Origin: an uncultured Chloroflexota bacterium
GTDB taxonomy: Bacteria > Chloroflexota > Dehalococcoidia > CAUJGQ01
Direction: 5' to 3'
Assembly: GCA_937879875.1 (NCBI GenBank)
Contig: CALFMN010000145.1
Span: 1 to 53,304 of the forward strand
DNA: 53,304 nt
A program made the translations under genes and the position numbers. This document shows, in pieces, positions 27,001-35,510 of the stretch. Position 1 is the stretch's first letter, and every line of letters begins with the position of its first letter. The notes under the pieces are model-generated. The model saw only the letters and a list, made by a program, of their open reading frames with translations. It was not told the origin of the DNA and ran no database searches.

Positions 27001-28746
27001 CTACTTCGGCATTACCCTCTGCAGGTGGCTGATGCCCACCGTGACGAGCTGGGTCGCGTTGCCGTCGTTGCCCTGCCCGGACGAGGTCCGCACGAACGAC
27101 AGCGCCTCAACCACGACCGCGCCCTGCGCTACGTCGCAAAACGTCGTACCCTGCCCGGAGCCGTCGGTGGAGTGCTTGCAGCGCGCCTGCGGCGCGCGGC
27201 TGCCCGCGCTGAAGCCGCCGCCGGTGTCCGCCCGGACATAGCCCGCGGCGTCAGACGGCGACGCAAACAGCAGATAGTTCAGGCGGTCGGTTTCGCCCGT
27301 CCCGGCGAGCAGGTTATAGGTAACCTCGTCGGCCTCGTGGAACTGCGCCTCCAGGGCGTTCGGATCGAAGTGTGTCACGTCCGACGGCCGGAAAGGGGGC
27401 GGCAACTCAGCCTGCGTGATCGGCTGGTTGCGCAACGCCTGGCCGATCTCGCGCGGTCCGATGGCGGCCCTGGTGACCTTCGCGGGACCATTGAAGTAAC
27501 GGTAGGCCAGCACGCCGCCGACACTGCCGCCCAGCAGCACGGCTGCGCAGAGCCCGGCCAGCGCCAGCCGCAGCGGACCGCCGGACGGCAGGCGGCGCCG
27601 GGAGCGCGGCGCCGCGGCGCCTGCGGCGCTGGCCAGCATCATGGTCGGCGGCATCCCGGCTGGCACGCCCTCCTGCGGCGGCCCGACGGGCGCCGGAGAC
27701 GGGCGCACCCACTGACCGAACGAAAGCTCGTCGTCCGGCGGCGGCACCGCGAGCGTGGCCGGCACTTCGGCGGTGCGCCCGGTGGCTGGCATCAGCGGCG
27801 CCGCGGCGGCTGCCCGCTCAATTGCCACCGTGGGTGGCGGTTGCGAACGCAGGAGCGGGAACGCGGGCGCGGTCGGCTCCGGCGTCTGATCGGCCGAGTG
27901 CGCTGCTTCCGCGAGCGCCGCGATGAAGTCCGAGCAGCGCGCGTAGCGTTGTTCGGGCGGCTTGGCCAGCCCCCGCAGGATCACGTCGTCGACCGCCGCG
28001 TTGATCTGCCGGTTGTGGCGGCTCGGTGGTGGCGGCGGCTCGCGCACCTGCATGATCGCGGTTTCGGAAGGCGTCGCCGCGGCGAACGGCACCATGCCGG
28101 TGAGCAGTTGATAGGTGGTAATGGCCAGCGCGTACTGGTCGGCGCGGCCGTCGAGAGGGTAGCCCAGCACCTGCTCCGGCGCCATGTGTGAGGGCGTGCC
28201 CAGCCCCATGCCGATCTGCGTCAGCGGCGCGCCGTCCGGGCCGTTCGCCGGCCCCGCTTCGAGCAGGCGGGCGAGGCCGAAGTCCGCCACGATCGGCGCG
28301 CGTCTGCCGCGCGCATCCGGCTCCGTGAGCAGGATGTTGCTGGGCTTGATGTCGCGATGGATCACACCGCGGCCGTGGGCGAAGTCCAGCGCCTCGGCCA
28401 CGGGTTCCAGCAGCGCGGCCGCCTCGGCCGCGGTAAGCACACGATCGAGCAGATCCTTCAGCGTGCCGCCGCGAACGTAACGGGAGCAGATGTACGGGCG
28501 GCCGTCGATCTCGCCCGTTTCGTAGAGCGGCAAGATGTTGGGATGCTCCAGGCGGGCGAGAACCTCGGCCTCGCGCTTGAAGCGGGCGCGGAACGTCGGC
28601 TGGGCGGCGAGATCGGTGCCGATCACCTTGAGAGCAACATCGCGCGGCGGGTTGGCCTGGAATGCGTGATACACGCTGCCCATGCCGCCGACGCCGAGCA
28701 CGCCCAGAATACGAAACGGGCCGAACTCCGCGCCCGCTTCCAGCAC
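27001..28746 (-). CDS. Membrane-anchored Ser/Thr protein kinase (PknB type), copy 1
   Basis: The GTG at 28746 has AAAGGA 7 bases upstream and gives 581 residues starting VLEAGAEFGPFRILG, which aligns with the start of the neighbouring kinase; an ATG at 28779 is the alternative. The kinase domain is complete: GVGGMGSVY loop, DVALKVIG Lys, HRDIKPSNILL catalytic loop, DFGLARL, and an APE-type MAPEQVL. A Pro-rich juxtamembrane linker leads to one transmembrane helix (LALAGLCAAVLLGGSVGGVLAY) and an extracellular domain of about 170 residues with two Cys (QARCKH, TTFCDV). There are no PASTA repeats. It probably reads an external signal. Confidence 0.9.
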   Translation of the reverse strand: MLEAGAEFGPFRILGVLGVGGMGSVYHAFQANPPRDVALKVIGTDLAAQPTFRARFKREAEVLARLEHPNILPLYETGEIDGRPYICSRYVRGGTLKDLLDRVLTAAEAAALLEPVAEALDFAHGRGVIHRDIKPSNILLTEPDARGRRAPIVADFGLARLLEAGPANGPDGAPLTQIGMGLGTPSHMAPEQVLGYPLDGRADQYALAITTYQLLTGMVPFAAATPSETAIMQVREPPPPPSRHNRQINAAVDDVILRGLAKPPEQRYARCSDFIAALAEAAHSADQTPEPTAPAFPLLRSQPPPTVAIERAAAAAPLMPATGRTAEVPATLAVPPPDDELSFGQWVRPSPAPVGPPQEGVPAGMPPTMMLASAAGAAAPRSRRRLPSGGPLRLALAGLCAAVLLGGSVGGVLAYRYFNGPAKVTRAAIGPREIGQALRNQPITQAELPPPFRPSDVTHFDPNALEAQFHEADEVTYNLLAGTGETDRLNYLLFASPSDAAGYVRADTGGGFSAGSRAPQARCKHSTDGSGQGTTFCDVAQGAVVVEALSFVRTSSGQGNDGNATQLVTVGISHLQRVMPK

Positions 28747-29138
28747 CGCGTGTTCCTTTCCCAGCACGTGGCCGCGCATCAACGGAAGAACTGCCGCTCT
28801 CGCGTCGATACTACCCGCTGCGCCGCCGCAACGATAGTGCAACAGCCCCGATCGGCCGATCACCGTGCGCCGTGCACGCCGTGCGGCAGCCGCCCAGACC
28901 ATGCGAGGCGGCACAACTCTCACCCGGCGCGATGCAGGCACCGCATCCACAAGCGCAGGCAGCATCCGCGCGTTCGGCGCCGCGCCGTCGCCGGCAAGCG
29001 TTCGCCAGGCGTCCAGAGTATCCAGGCCATCAGCGTGCGATCGGGGTAAGGAGAGCAAACGAACTCTATGAGAATCGCGTCACAGATCGATCGGACGCAA
29101 CGGAGAGTGTCCGTTTCATGCCGAAGGCAGCGGCTCAT
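28747..29138. other. Gap between the two kinase genes
   Basis: The 392 bases between the tandem kinases hold no gene I can support. A -10-like TAGTAT on the minus strand, shortly before the copy 1 start, is the only promoter hint, and no -35 is correctly spaced from it. The length suggests that copy 1 has its own promoter. Confidence 0.35.
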
Positions 29139-31037
29139 CTAATGCGCAAGTGCCTTTTGCAGGTGGTTTACTCCGACCTCAAGCAGAGCGCTTGCGTCGT
29201 CGTCGTTGCCACGATTCGCGCCCGCGACGTCGGAATCGGAAATAATCACCGTGTCGCCCAGGAGGGTAAAGCACTGCGTAAAGCCGTAGCTCCCTGCTCC
29301 GGACGATCCGGCCTTGCACCGTGCGGTAGCCGCGAAGCCCGCCGGCGCGAAACCTGTACCGCCTGATGCTTCGTCCAGAAACGCGGACGCGTCGGCGGCC
29401 GTCGCGAACACGGTGTACTGGATGTCGTCATGAATCGTTGCAGTGGAACCGCGGGTATTCACCTCGATGTAGCGTGCGCCCAGGGTTCGGTGCTGTGTCG
29501 CCTCGCTGTCGTAGGCCAACGCTCCGGTTTTCTGGTCGACCAGCACAAAGCGCGACGGCAACTCCGTTGCGCTGAACGATGTGCGGTCCAGCGCAGGCAG
29601 AATCGACGCTGCACTCTGTCCCGTGCCGGACGCGACGGTGGCGCGCGCTGCCGTGGGCGCTGCAATCGTCGCCGCCGACGTCGACGTGCGCGGCACCAGC
29701 GAGGCAATGGGAAGCACCGTCTGTGTCGGTATCTGGACGGAGGTGAATGGCGCTGGCTGGGTGCTGATCACCGACGGGCGGGCAACGGTTGCGATCGGCG
29801 GCGCCGCCGTGCGCCCGGCTTTCGGTTTGGAGCCGGACTGCTGCGAGATGACCACGCCCGCCGCCGTGCCTCCCGCCGCCAGCAGCACCAGCGCGCCGCC
29901 AATCAGCGCAAGGCGGCGTGTGTGCGACTTCCGCGCGACGGGCGCGGGCGGGAGGCTGCTCGGCCGCGCGAACACGGGCGCCGCGATCGTGGCCGGCTGC
30001 TCCCGCGGCGGGACACTACGGGGTGCGACCGCCGGCCGCACCCACTCTCCTGACCCATCCTCGGCCGCTCGCCATGGCGGCGCCGAGGCGGGCTCCGCGG
30101 ACGAACCCGGCGTCGGAGTGGTCGGTGACGGCATGGTCGGCAGCGTCGGCGGCGGCGTTCGCCAGGCGACAACCGTTGGCTCGCTGACCGCGGCCGCGCG
30201 CAGTGCCGTGATAAAGGCGCCGCAGCTCGGGAAACGCGCTGCCGGCGCCTTCTCCAGCGCCCGCAGCACCACCCAATCGACGGCGGAGGGCAGAGACGGG
30301 CAGCGCGAACTCGGCGGCGGCGGCGGCTCGCTCACCTGCAGCACGATCTGCTCGGTCGCCGACCCGCCGCGGAAGGGAAACGTACCGGTCAGCAGCAGGA
30401 ACGCCATCGTCGCCAGACTGTACTGGTCGACGCTCCCGTCCAGCGGCTGCCGGCCGAGGATCTGCTCCGGCGCCATGTAGACGGGCGTGCCGATGCCCAT
30501 GCCCACCTGCGTCAGCGGCTCGGCCTCCGAACCGCCGTCCTGCGGCCCGACCAGCCGCGCCAGGCCGAAGTCCGCGACGACCGGCGTGCGCCGGCCGCGG
30601 TCGTCGGGCTCGCTCAGCAGGATGTTCCCCGGTTTGATGTCCCGGTGCAGGAAGCCCTGGGCATAGGCGAAGTCGAGCGCGGCGGCGACCGGCTCCAGCA
30701 GCTCGACCACCTGCGCCGGCGGCAGCGGCTTGCCCACCAGATCGCCCAGCGTGCCGCCGCGAATGTAGCGGTAGCAGATATACGGCTGGCCGTCGATTTC
30801 GCCGACCTCGTAGATCGGCACGATGTTGGGATGTTCGAGGCGGGCCAGAATGTCCGCCTCGCGCTTGAAGCGCAGCCGGAACGTCGGGTCCGCTGCGAGC
30901 GACGGGCTGATCACTTTCAGCGCCACCTCGCGCGTGGGGCTGGGCTGCAACGCGCGATACACCTCGCCCATGCCGCCCTGCCCGAGCAGCCCGAGGATGC
31001 GATACGCACCGAACTGCGTGCCGGGAGTCAACGCCAT
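29139..31037 (-). CDS. Membrane-anchored Ser/Thr protein kinase (PknB type), copy 2
   Basis: ATG at 31037 with GGGAG 7 bases upstream; 632 residues. The kinase domain has GQGGMGEVY, EVALKVI, HRDIKPGNILL, DFGLARLVG and MAPEQIL. A Pro/Thr-rich linker precedes one transmembrane helix (LALIGGALVLLAAGGTAAGVVI), then a Thr/Ala-rich stalk and an extracellular domain that resembles that of copy 1 at its end: VNHLQKALAH against ISHLQRVMPK, with Cys pairs in the same places (TARCKA, FTQCFT). The pair arose by duplication. Divergent from the acyl-CoA ligase operon. Confidence 0.9.
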   Translation of the reverse strand: MALTPGTQFGAYRILGLLGQGGMGEVYRALQPSPTREVALKVISPSLAADPTFRLRFKREADILARLEHPNIVPIYEVGEIDGQPYICYRYIRGGTLGDLVGKPLPPAQVVELLEPVAAALDFAYAQGFLHRDIKPGNILLSEPDDRGRRTPVVADFGLARLVGPQDGGSEAEPLTQVGMGIGTPVYMAPEQILGRQPLDGSVDQYSLATMAFLLLTGTFPFRGGSATEQIVLQVSEPPPPPSSRCPSLPSAVDWVVLRALEKAPAARFPSCGAFITALRAAAVSEPTVVAWRTPPPTLPTMPSPTTPTPGSSAEPASAPPWRAAEDGSGEWVRPAVAPRSVPPREQPATIAAPVFARPSSLPPAPVARKSHTRRLALIGGALVLLAAGGTAAGVVISQQSGSKPKAGRTAAPPIATVARPSVISTQPAPFTSVQIPTQTVLPIASLVPRTSTSAATIAAPTAARATVASGTGQSAASILPALDRTSFSATELPSRFVLVDQKTGALAYDSEATQHRTLGARYIEVNTRGSTATIHDDIQYTVFATAADASAFLDEASGGTGFAPAGFAATARCKAGSSGAGSYGFTQCFTLLGDTVIISDSDVAGANRGNDDDASALLEVGVNHLQKALAH

Positions 31038-31181
31038 CGATCCGCTCCCAACCAGCGACCTGACCCACGCCCGGATTTTGTCACAAACGGCGCCGTGCTG
31101 CGCGGGAGCGCACAAGAAAGTTGGTGCATGCTTTCGCCGGATTGTGACTGGCGGCATGTGCCGGCGCGGCCAGCGGGAAGT

Positions 31182-31210
31182 TTGACACCCGTTCACCGCA
31201 AACCTACGAT
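31182..31210 (+). promoter_or_regulatory. Sigma70-type promoter of the acyl-CoA ligase operon
   Basis: A perfect TTGACA (31182-31187) and TACGAT (31205-31210) are 17 bases apart, 52 bases before the ATG at 31263. This is one of the two best promoter matches in the window. Confidence 0.65.
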
Positions 31211-31262
31211 AGCCGCGGTCCAGACCTCTCCGTCGATTTACCGTACATGGAGTCCTGCGCAG

Positions 31263-31958
31263 ATGCCGAACGCCATTATTGAGGCAGCGCGTGGCGAGGG
31301 CCGCACGCTGCTGAACGAGGTCGAGTCCAAGCAACTGCTCGAAGACGCGGGGATCAGCACCACGCGCGCCCGGCTCGCCACCAGCCGTGAACAGGCCGTG
31401 GCGGCAGCGCAGCAGATCGGCTTTCCCGTAGTGCTTAAAGTCGTCTCTCCGGACATCGCGCACAAGAGCGACGTCGGCGGCGTGGCGCTGAACCTTACCG
31501 ACGCGAATGCCGTGGGCGCCGCCTACGACGGTATCGTGCAAGCCGTGAAAGCGGCGCAGCCTGGCGTCCGCGTGCAGGGCGTCGCCGTGCAGACGATGGC
31601 ACGGCCGGGCACCGAAGTGATCGTCGGTATGACCAGAGACCCGCAGTTCGGACCCGTGCTGATGTTCGGCCTCGGCGGCATCCTCGTCGAGGTGCTGAAA
31701 GATGTCTCGTTTCGTATCGTACCGGTCAGCGAGCGCGACGCCGACCAGATGATCCACGAGATCAAGGGCTTTCCGGTGCTGGAAGGCGTGCGCGGCCAGC
31801 ACGCGGCCAACCTGCCCGCGCTGAAGCGGCTGATCGCGCAGGTGTCCGGCTTCGTCGAGCAGCATCCCGAGATCGACGAGCTGGATCTCAATCCCGTCTT
31901 CGCTTATCCCGACGGCGCGCTGGCGGTGGACGCACGGATCGTGCTGGGGGCCGCATAG
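31263..31958 (+). CDS. ADP-forming acyl-CoA ligase, beta (ATP-grasp) subunit
   Basis: The 231 residues are a free-standing ATP-grasp_5 domain: LLEDAGISTTRARLATS, FPVVLKVVSPDIAHKSDVGGV, MTRDPQFGPVLMFGLGGILVE and ELDLNPVF. With the alpha subunit encoded 89 bases downstream it would make an NDP-forming acetate/acyl-CoA ligase, which converts acyl-CoA, ADP and phosphate to acid, CoA and ATP. Such enzymes conserve energy in fermentation or amino-acid breakdown; two-subunit versions of about 230 and 460-480 residues are best known from archaea. The acyl group cannot be told from sequence. Confidence 0.88.
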   Translation: MPNAIIEAARGEGRTLLNEVESKQLLEDAGISTTRARLATSREQAVAAAQQIGFPVVLKVVSPDIAHKSDVGGVALNLTDANAVGAAYDGIVQAVKAAQPGVRVQGVAVQTMARPGTEVIVGMTRDPQFGPVLMFGLGGILVEVLKDVSFRIVPVSERDADQMIHEIKGFPVLEGVRGQHAANLPALKRLIAQVSGFVEQHPEIDELDLNPVFAYPDGALAVDARIVLGAA

Positions 31959-32047
31959 CTCGTTGGCGCCGGGCAATGACTATCGGTATGCGCTGGGGCA
32001 GCGCGCGGCGCGGTTGCTGCTGAGGATCGCTCGCTGAGGATCGATCA

Positions 32048-33484
32048 ATGAACAACGTGGTCGCGCGGCTCGAACGCGTGCTCAACCCGAAGGTCGTGGC
32101 CGTGGTCGGCGACAAGCGCGCCGGCGGCGGCTACATGTGGCTCAAAAACATGAGCCCCTTCACCGGCACGCTCTACTCGGTGCAAGTCGATCCGAACGAG
32201 ATCCCCGGCATCGAGGCGCTCGGCGTCAAAAACTACACCAGCCTGCTCGAGATCCCCGAGGAGATCGACCTCGTCGTTTGCGCCGTGCCGCGTCAGGTAT
32301 CGCCACGCGTGATCGCCGACTGCATCAAGAAGCACGTCGGCGGCGTCGAGATGTTCACCTCCGGCTTCGCCGAAACCGGCGAGGAGCTGGGCATCCGCCT
32401 GCAGGACGAGCTGACCCGCACCGCACGGGAAAACGACCTGCTGATCGTCGGCCCGAACTGCATGGGCATCTACAACCCGAAGCTCGGCGTGCGTTTCAAC
32501 GCGGAGCAGCCGGCCGGCGTCTCCGGCAGCATCGGCTTCATCTCGCAGAGCGGCACGCACGGCATGAACTTCTCGCTGCTGGCCGCGGCGAACGGCCTGT
32601 TGATGAGCAAAGCGGTCAGCATCGGCAACTCGATCGTGCTCGATGCCTCGGACTACCTCGAATACTTCGCGCAGGACGCCGCGACCGAGGCGATCGCGAT
32701 GTACGTCGAGGGCGTCAAAGACGGCCCGCGCTTCGTGCGCGTGCTGCGCGAGACGGCGGCGAAGAAGCCGGTAATCGTCTGGAAGGGCGGACGTACGCCG
32801 GCGGGCGGACGCGCGACGATGTCGCATACCGGCTCGCTCGCCTCCTCGCAGCGGGTATGGGACGCGTTGGTGCGCCAGGCGAACGCGATCCCGTCGCGCA
32901 GCCTGGATGAGACGGTCGACCTCTGCCAGGTGCTGCTGCGCGCGAAGCCGGGCGCCGGCACGCGCGTTGGCCTGATGGCGATGACGGGCGGTCAGTCCGT
33001 CGTCTTCACGGACGCCTTCGAGAGCGAAGGGCTCGACGTGCCGCTGCTGACGGAAGCGTCGTACAGCGAGTTGGCGACCTTCTTCAACATCGTCGGCGGC
33101 AGCTACCGCAACCCGTTCGACATGGCGGGCACGATCGGCGGTGAGCAGGAGAACCTGGACCGCCTCTTCCGCATCTTGGACGCCGAGCCCAACATCGACG
33201 CGATCGCAATGGAGATCTCGGCCACGTTCATGTCGCGGCGCTGGGCCAACCACCCGGAGCAGCTCGAAGAGTTCATCGGCCGGCTGGCGGCGCACAAAGC
33301 GCGCTCGCCCAAGCCCTACGTCACGATCATGCACCCGGGCCACTCCGAGCTTGAGGTGGCGCAGCAGCGGCCGCGCTTCCAGCAGGCGGGGCTGCCGGTT
33401 TTGCCCAGCTTCGAGCGCGCCGCCCGCGCCCTGAGCCTCTGTGCCGAATATCACCGCACCCGTTTCGCTTCAAATCGCGCGTAG
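32048..33484 (+). CDS. ADP-forming acyl-CoA ligase, alpha (CoA-binding) subunit
   Basis: The 478 residues begin with a CoA-binding Rossmann domain (NPKVVAVVGDKRAGGGYMW), then the succinyl-CoA synthetase-like flavodoxin domains: VGPNCMGIYNP, GFISQSGTHGMNF, and SHTGSLAS, in which the His is expected to carry the phosphate relayed to the beta subunit. SNNPV-type motifs are replaced by SYRNPFDMAGTI. The C-terminal part (PKPYVTIMHPG) matches the ligase-CoA domain. It is separated from the beta gene by 89 bases that hold no gene. Confidence 0.88.
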   Translation: MNNVVARLERVLNPKVVAVVGDKRAGGGYMWLKNMSPFTGTLYSVQVDPNEIPGIEALGVKNYTSLLEIPEEIDLVVCAVPRQVSPRVIADCIKKHVGGVEMFTSGFAETGEELGIRLQDELTRTARENDLLIVGPNCMGIYNPKLGVRFNAEQPAGVSGSIGFISQSGTHGMNFSLLAAANGLLMSKAVSIGNSIVLDASDYLEYFAQDAATEAIAMYVEGVKDGPRFVRVLRETAAKKPVIVWKGGRTPAGGRATMSHTGSLASSQRVWDALVRQANAIPSRSLDETVDLCQVLLRAKPGAGTRVGLMAMTGGQSVVFTDAFESEGLDVPLLTEASYSELATFFNIVGGSYRNPFDMAGTIGGEQENLDRLFRILDAEPNIDAIAMEISATFMSRRWANHPEQLEEFIGRLAAHKARSPKPYVTIMHPGHSELEVAQQRPRFQQAGLPVLPSFERAARALSLCAEYHRTRFASNRA

Positions 33485-33584
33485 CGCGATGTCAGATCGG
33501 CTAGCATAGAGGCACGCGCCGGGTTCGGGTCTGCTCTGCACGGCGTGCCGCCCAAACGACGCAGTGCGGGGCCGTGCCGGATCA

Positions 33585-34763
33585 ATGCCCGATTTTGTCT
33601 ATCTCGACCACGCTGCCCTCTCGCCGGTCGATGCGCGCGTCGCCGAGGCAATGGCGCCCTGGCAGGCCGCGCGCTTCGGCAATCCCTCGGCGCTGTACCG
33701 TGCCGGCCGCGAGGCCGCGGCGGCGGTCGAGGCGGCGCGCGAGGCGACCGCCGCGGCGCTTCACTGCGGGCCGGCCGAAATCGTCTTCACCAGCGGCGGC
33801 TCCGAGTCGGTAAACGCCGCGCTCAAAGGGATCGCCTTTGCACAGCAGTTCGCGCGGCTGGGTGCCCATCTCGTCGTCAGCGCCGTCGAGCACCACGCCG
33901 TACTGCACACCTGCCAGTACCTCGAACGCTTCGGCTTCGAGACCGAGTACGTGGGCGTGGACCGCGCCGGCCGCGTCGATCCGGATGCTGTAGCCGCCGC
34001 CGTGCGCGAGGATACCGTGCTGGTCAGCGTCATGCTGGCGAACAACGAGACCGGCACAGTGCAGGCGATCGCGGACATTGCCCGCGCACTGCGTCCACGT
34101 GCCAGGCAGCTGGGTCGCCAGATCCCGCTCCACACCGACGCTGTGCAGGCGCCGCGCTGGCTCTCAGTCGATGTCGAAGCGCTCGGCGTCGATGCGCTCA
34201 GCCTGTCAGCGCACAAGTTCGGCGGCCCGACCGGCGCCGGTGTGCTCTATCTGCGCCGCGGCGTGCCGTTCCTGGCGCAGCAAACCGGCGGCGGCCAGGA
34301 ACGCCAGCGCCGCGCCGGCACAGAGCACGTCGCCGGCATCGTCGGCCTCGGCGCCGCCATCCAGCTCGCAGAGGCGCAGCGAACCGAGAATGTACGGCGG
34401 GCCTGGTGTTTGAGCGATCGGCTGATCGCCGGCGTGCGCGCACAGTTTCCGGGGGCGGTGTTCAATGGCGACGCCGAAGCTCGTCTGCCGAACATCGTCA
34501 ACTTCGCCTTTCCCGGCGCCGACGGCGAACAACTCGTGCTCGAGTTGGATGTGCGCGGCGTGGCGGCATCGAGCGGCGCCGCCTGCGCCTCGGTTTCCTG
34601 GGAGCCATCGCACGTGCTGCTCGCGATGGGCCTGCCGATCGAGCTGGCGACGGCGGCGGTGCGCTTCTCGCTCGGACCGGAGACGACGGAGGCGGAAATT
34701 GATCGCCTGCTCGCCATCCTCCCCGAGGCGGTCGCCGCGGCCAGCGGCGTCGGGGTAAGCTGA
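33585..34763 (+). CDS. Cysteine desulfurase (NifS/IscS-like)
   Basis: A PLP enzyme that draws sulfur from cysteine for Fe-S clusters or tRNA thiolation. YLDHAALSPVD, GNPSALYRAGR, FTSGGSESVNAALKG and the cofactor Lys in SLSAHKFGGPTGAG are present, as are AGTEHVAGIVGLG and the active-site loop Cys in SSGAACASVSWEPSHVL. The usual DNAATT start is changed to DHAALS. The ATG at 33585 gives 392 residues; a GTG at 33564 is possible. No scaffold gene (iscU, sufU) is adjacent, so it may serve several acceptors. Confidence 0.93.
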   Translation: MPDFVYLDHAALSPVDARVAEAMAPWQAARFGNPSALYRAGREAAAAVEAAREATAAALHCGPAEIVFTSGGSESVNAALKGIAFAQQFARLGAHLVVSAVEHHAVLHTCQYLERFGFETEYVGVDRAGRVDPDAVAAAVREDTVLVSVMLANNETGTVQAIADIARALRPRARQLGRQIPLHTDAVQAPRWLSVDVEALGVDALSLSAHKFGGPTGAGVLYLRRGVPFLAQQTGGGQERQRRAGTEHVAGIVGLGAAIQLAEAQRTENVRRAWCLSDRLIAGVRAQFPGAVFNGDAEARLPNIVNFAFPGADGEQLVLELDVRGVAASSGAACASVSWEPSHVLLAMGLPIELATAAVRFSLGPETTEAEIDRLLAILPEAVAAASGVGVS

Positions 34764-34811
34764 TCGTACGATGATCGCTCGAATCACGGCGCGCCGCCGA
34801 GGCGCGCGCTG

Positions 34812-35495
34812 ATGCCGTTCGGCCTGCGCCGCGGCGGCGGCAAGACCGAGGCTCCTGTGCTCGCAAGCCTGCCCGATTCGCCGGGCGAGGGGTTCGCCGC
34901 GCGCCCGCCGATCGAGCTGATCGTCGGTCTTGGCAATCCCGGCGCCGCCTATGCCGGCAACCGGCACAACGTCGGCTTCTGGGTGATTAACCGCCTCGCC
35001 AGGCGGCTGGGCATTCCGGCTGAAAAGCACAACCGCACGGCCAGCGTGGGAGAGGGCGCCTTCGAGGGCCGCCGGCTGGTGCTGGCGAAGCCGCGGACCT
35101 ACATGAACGACAGCGGCAACGCGATCCGCGAGCTGCTGCGCAAGTACAAGCTGCCGGCCGGGCAAATGCTGCTGGTCTACGACGAGCTGGATCTGCCCGT
35201 GGGCCGTGTGCGCGTGCGGGAAAACGGCGGCAGCGGCGGGCAGAAGGGGATGAAGTCGATCCTTGCCGCGGCCGGCACGCAGGAGTTTCCGCGCATCCGC
35301 ATCGGCATCGGCCGGCCCGTCGTCGGCGACAAGCCCTCGTGGGATCCGGAGCACGTCGCCAGCTGGGTGCTGGGCAACCCGCCCGCCGAGCAGCGCCGGC
35401 TGCTCGAAGCCGCCGCCGATATCGCCGCCGACGCCGCGATCTGCTGCCTCGAAGAGGGCGTGCAGGCCGCGATGAACCGTTTCAACCGCGACTAA
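34812..35495 (+). CDS. pth: Peptidyl-tRNA hydrolase
   Basis: Pth frees tRNA from peptidyl-tRNAs dropped by ribosomes. The family core starts at about residue 37 (IELIVGLGNPGAAYAGNRHN, with the catalytic His), and continues with KPRTYMNDSGNAI, VYDELDLPVGRVRVR and GGSGGQKGMKSI. The N-terminal extension of about 35 residues is not part of the known fold. Forty-eight bases after the desulfurase gene and 15 before mfd: the pth-mfd order is common in bacteria. Confidence 0.95.
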   Translation: MPFGLRRGGGKTEAPVLASLPDSPGEGFAARPPIELIVGLGNPGAAYAGNRHNVGFWVINRLARRLGIPAEKHNRTASVGEGAFEGRRLVLAKPRTYMNDSGNAIRELLRKYKLPAGQMLLVYDELDLPVGRVRVRENGGSGGQKGMKSILAAAGTQEFPRIRIGIGRPVVGDKPSWDPEHVASWVLGNPPAEQRRLLEAAADIAADAAICCLEEGVQAAMNRFNRD

Positions 35496-35510
35496 GGGGC
35501 AGTAACACCT

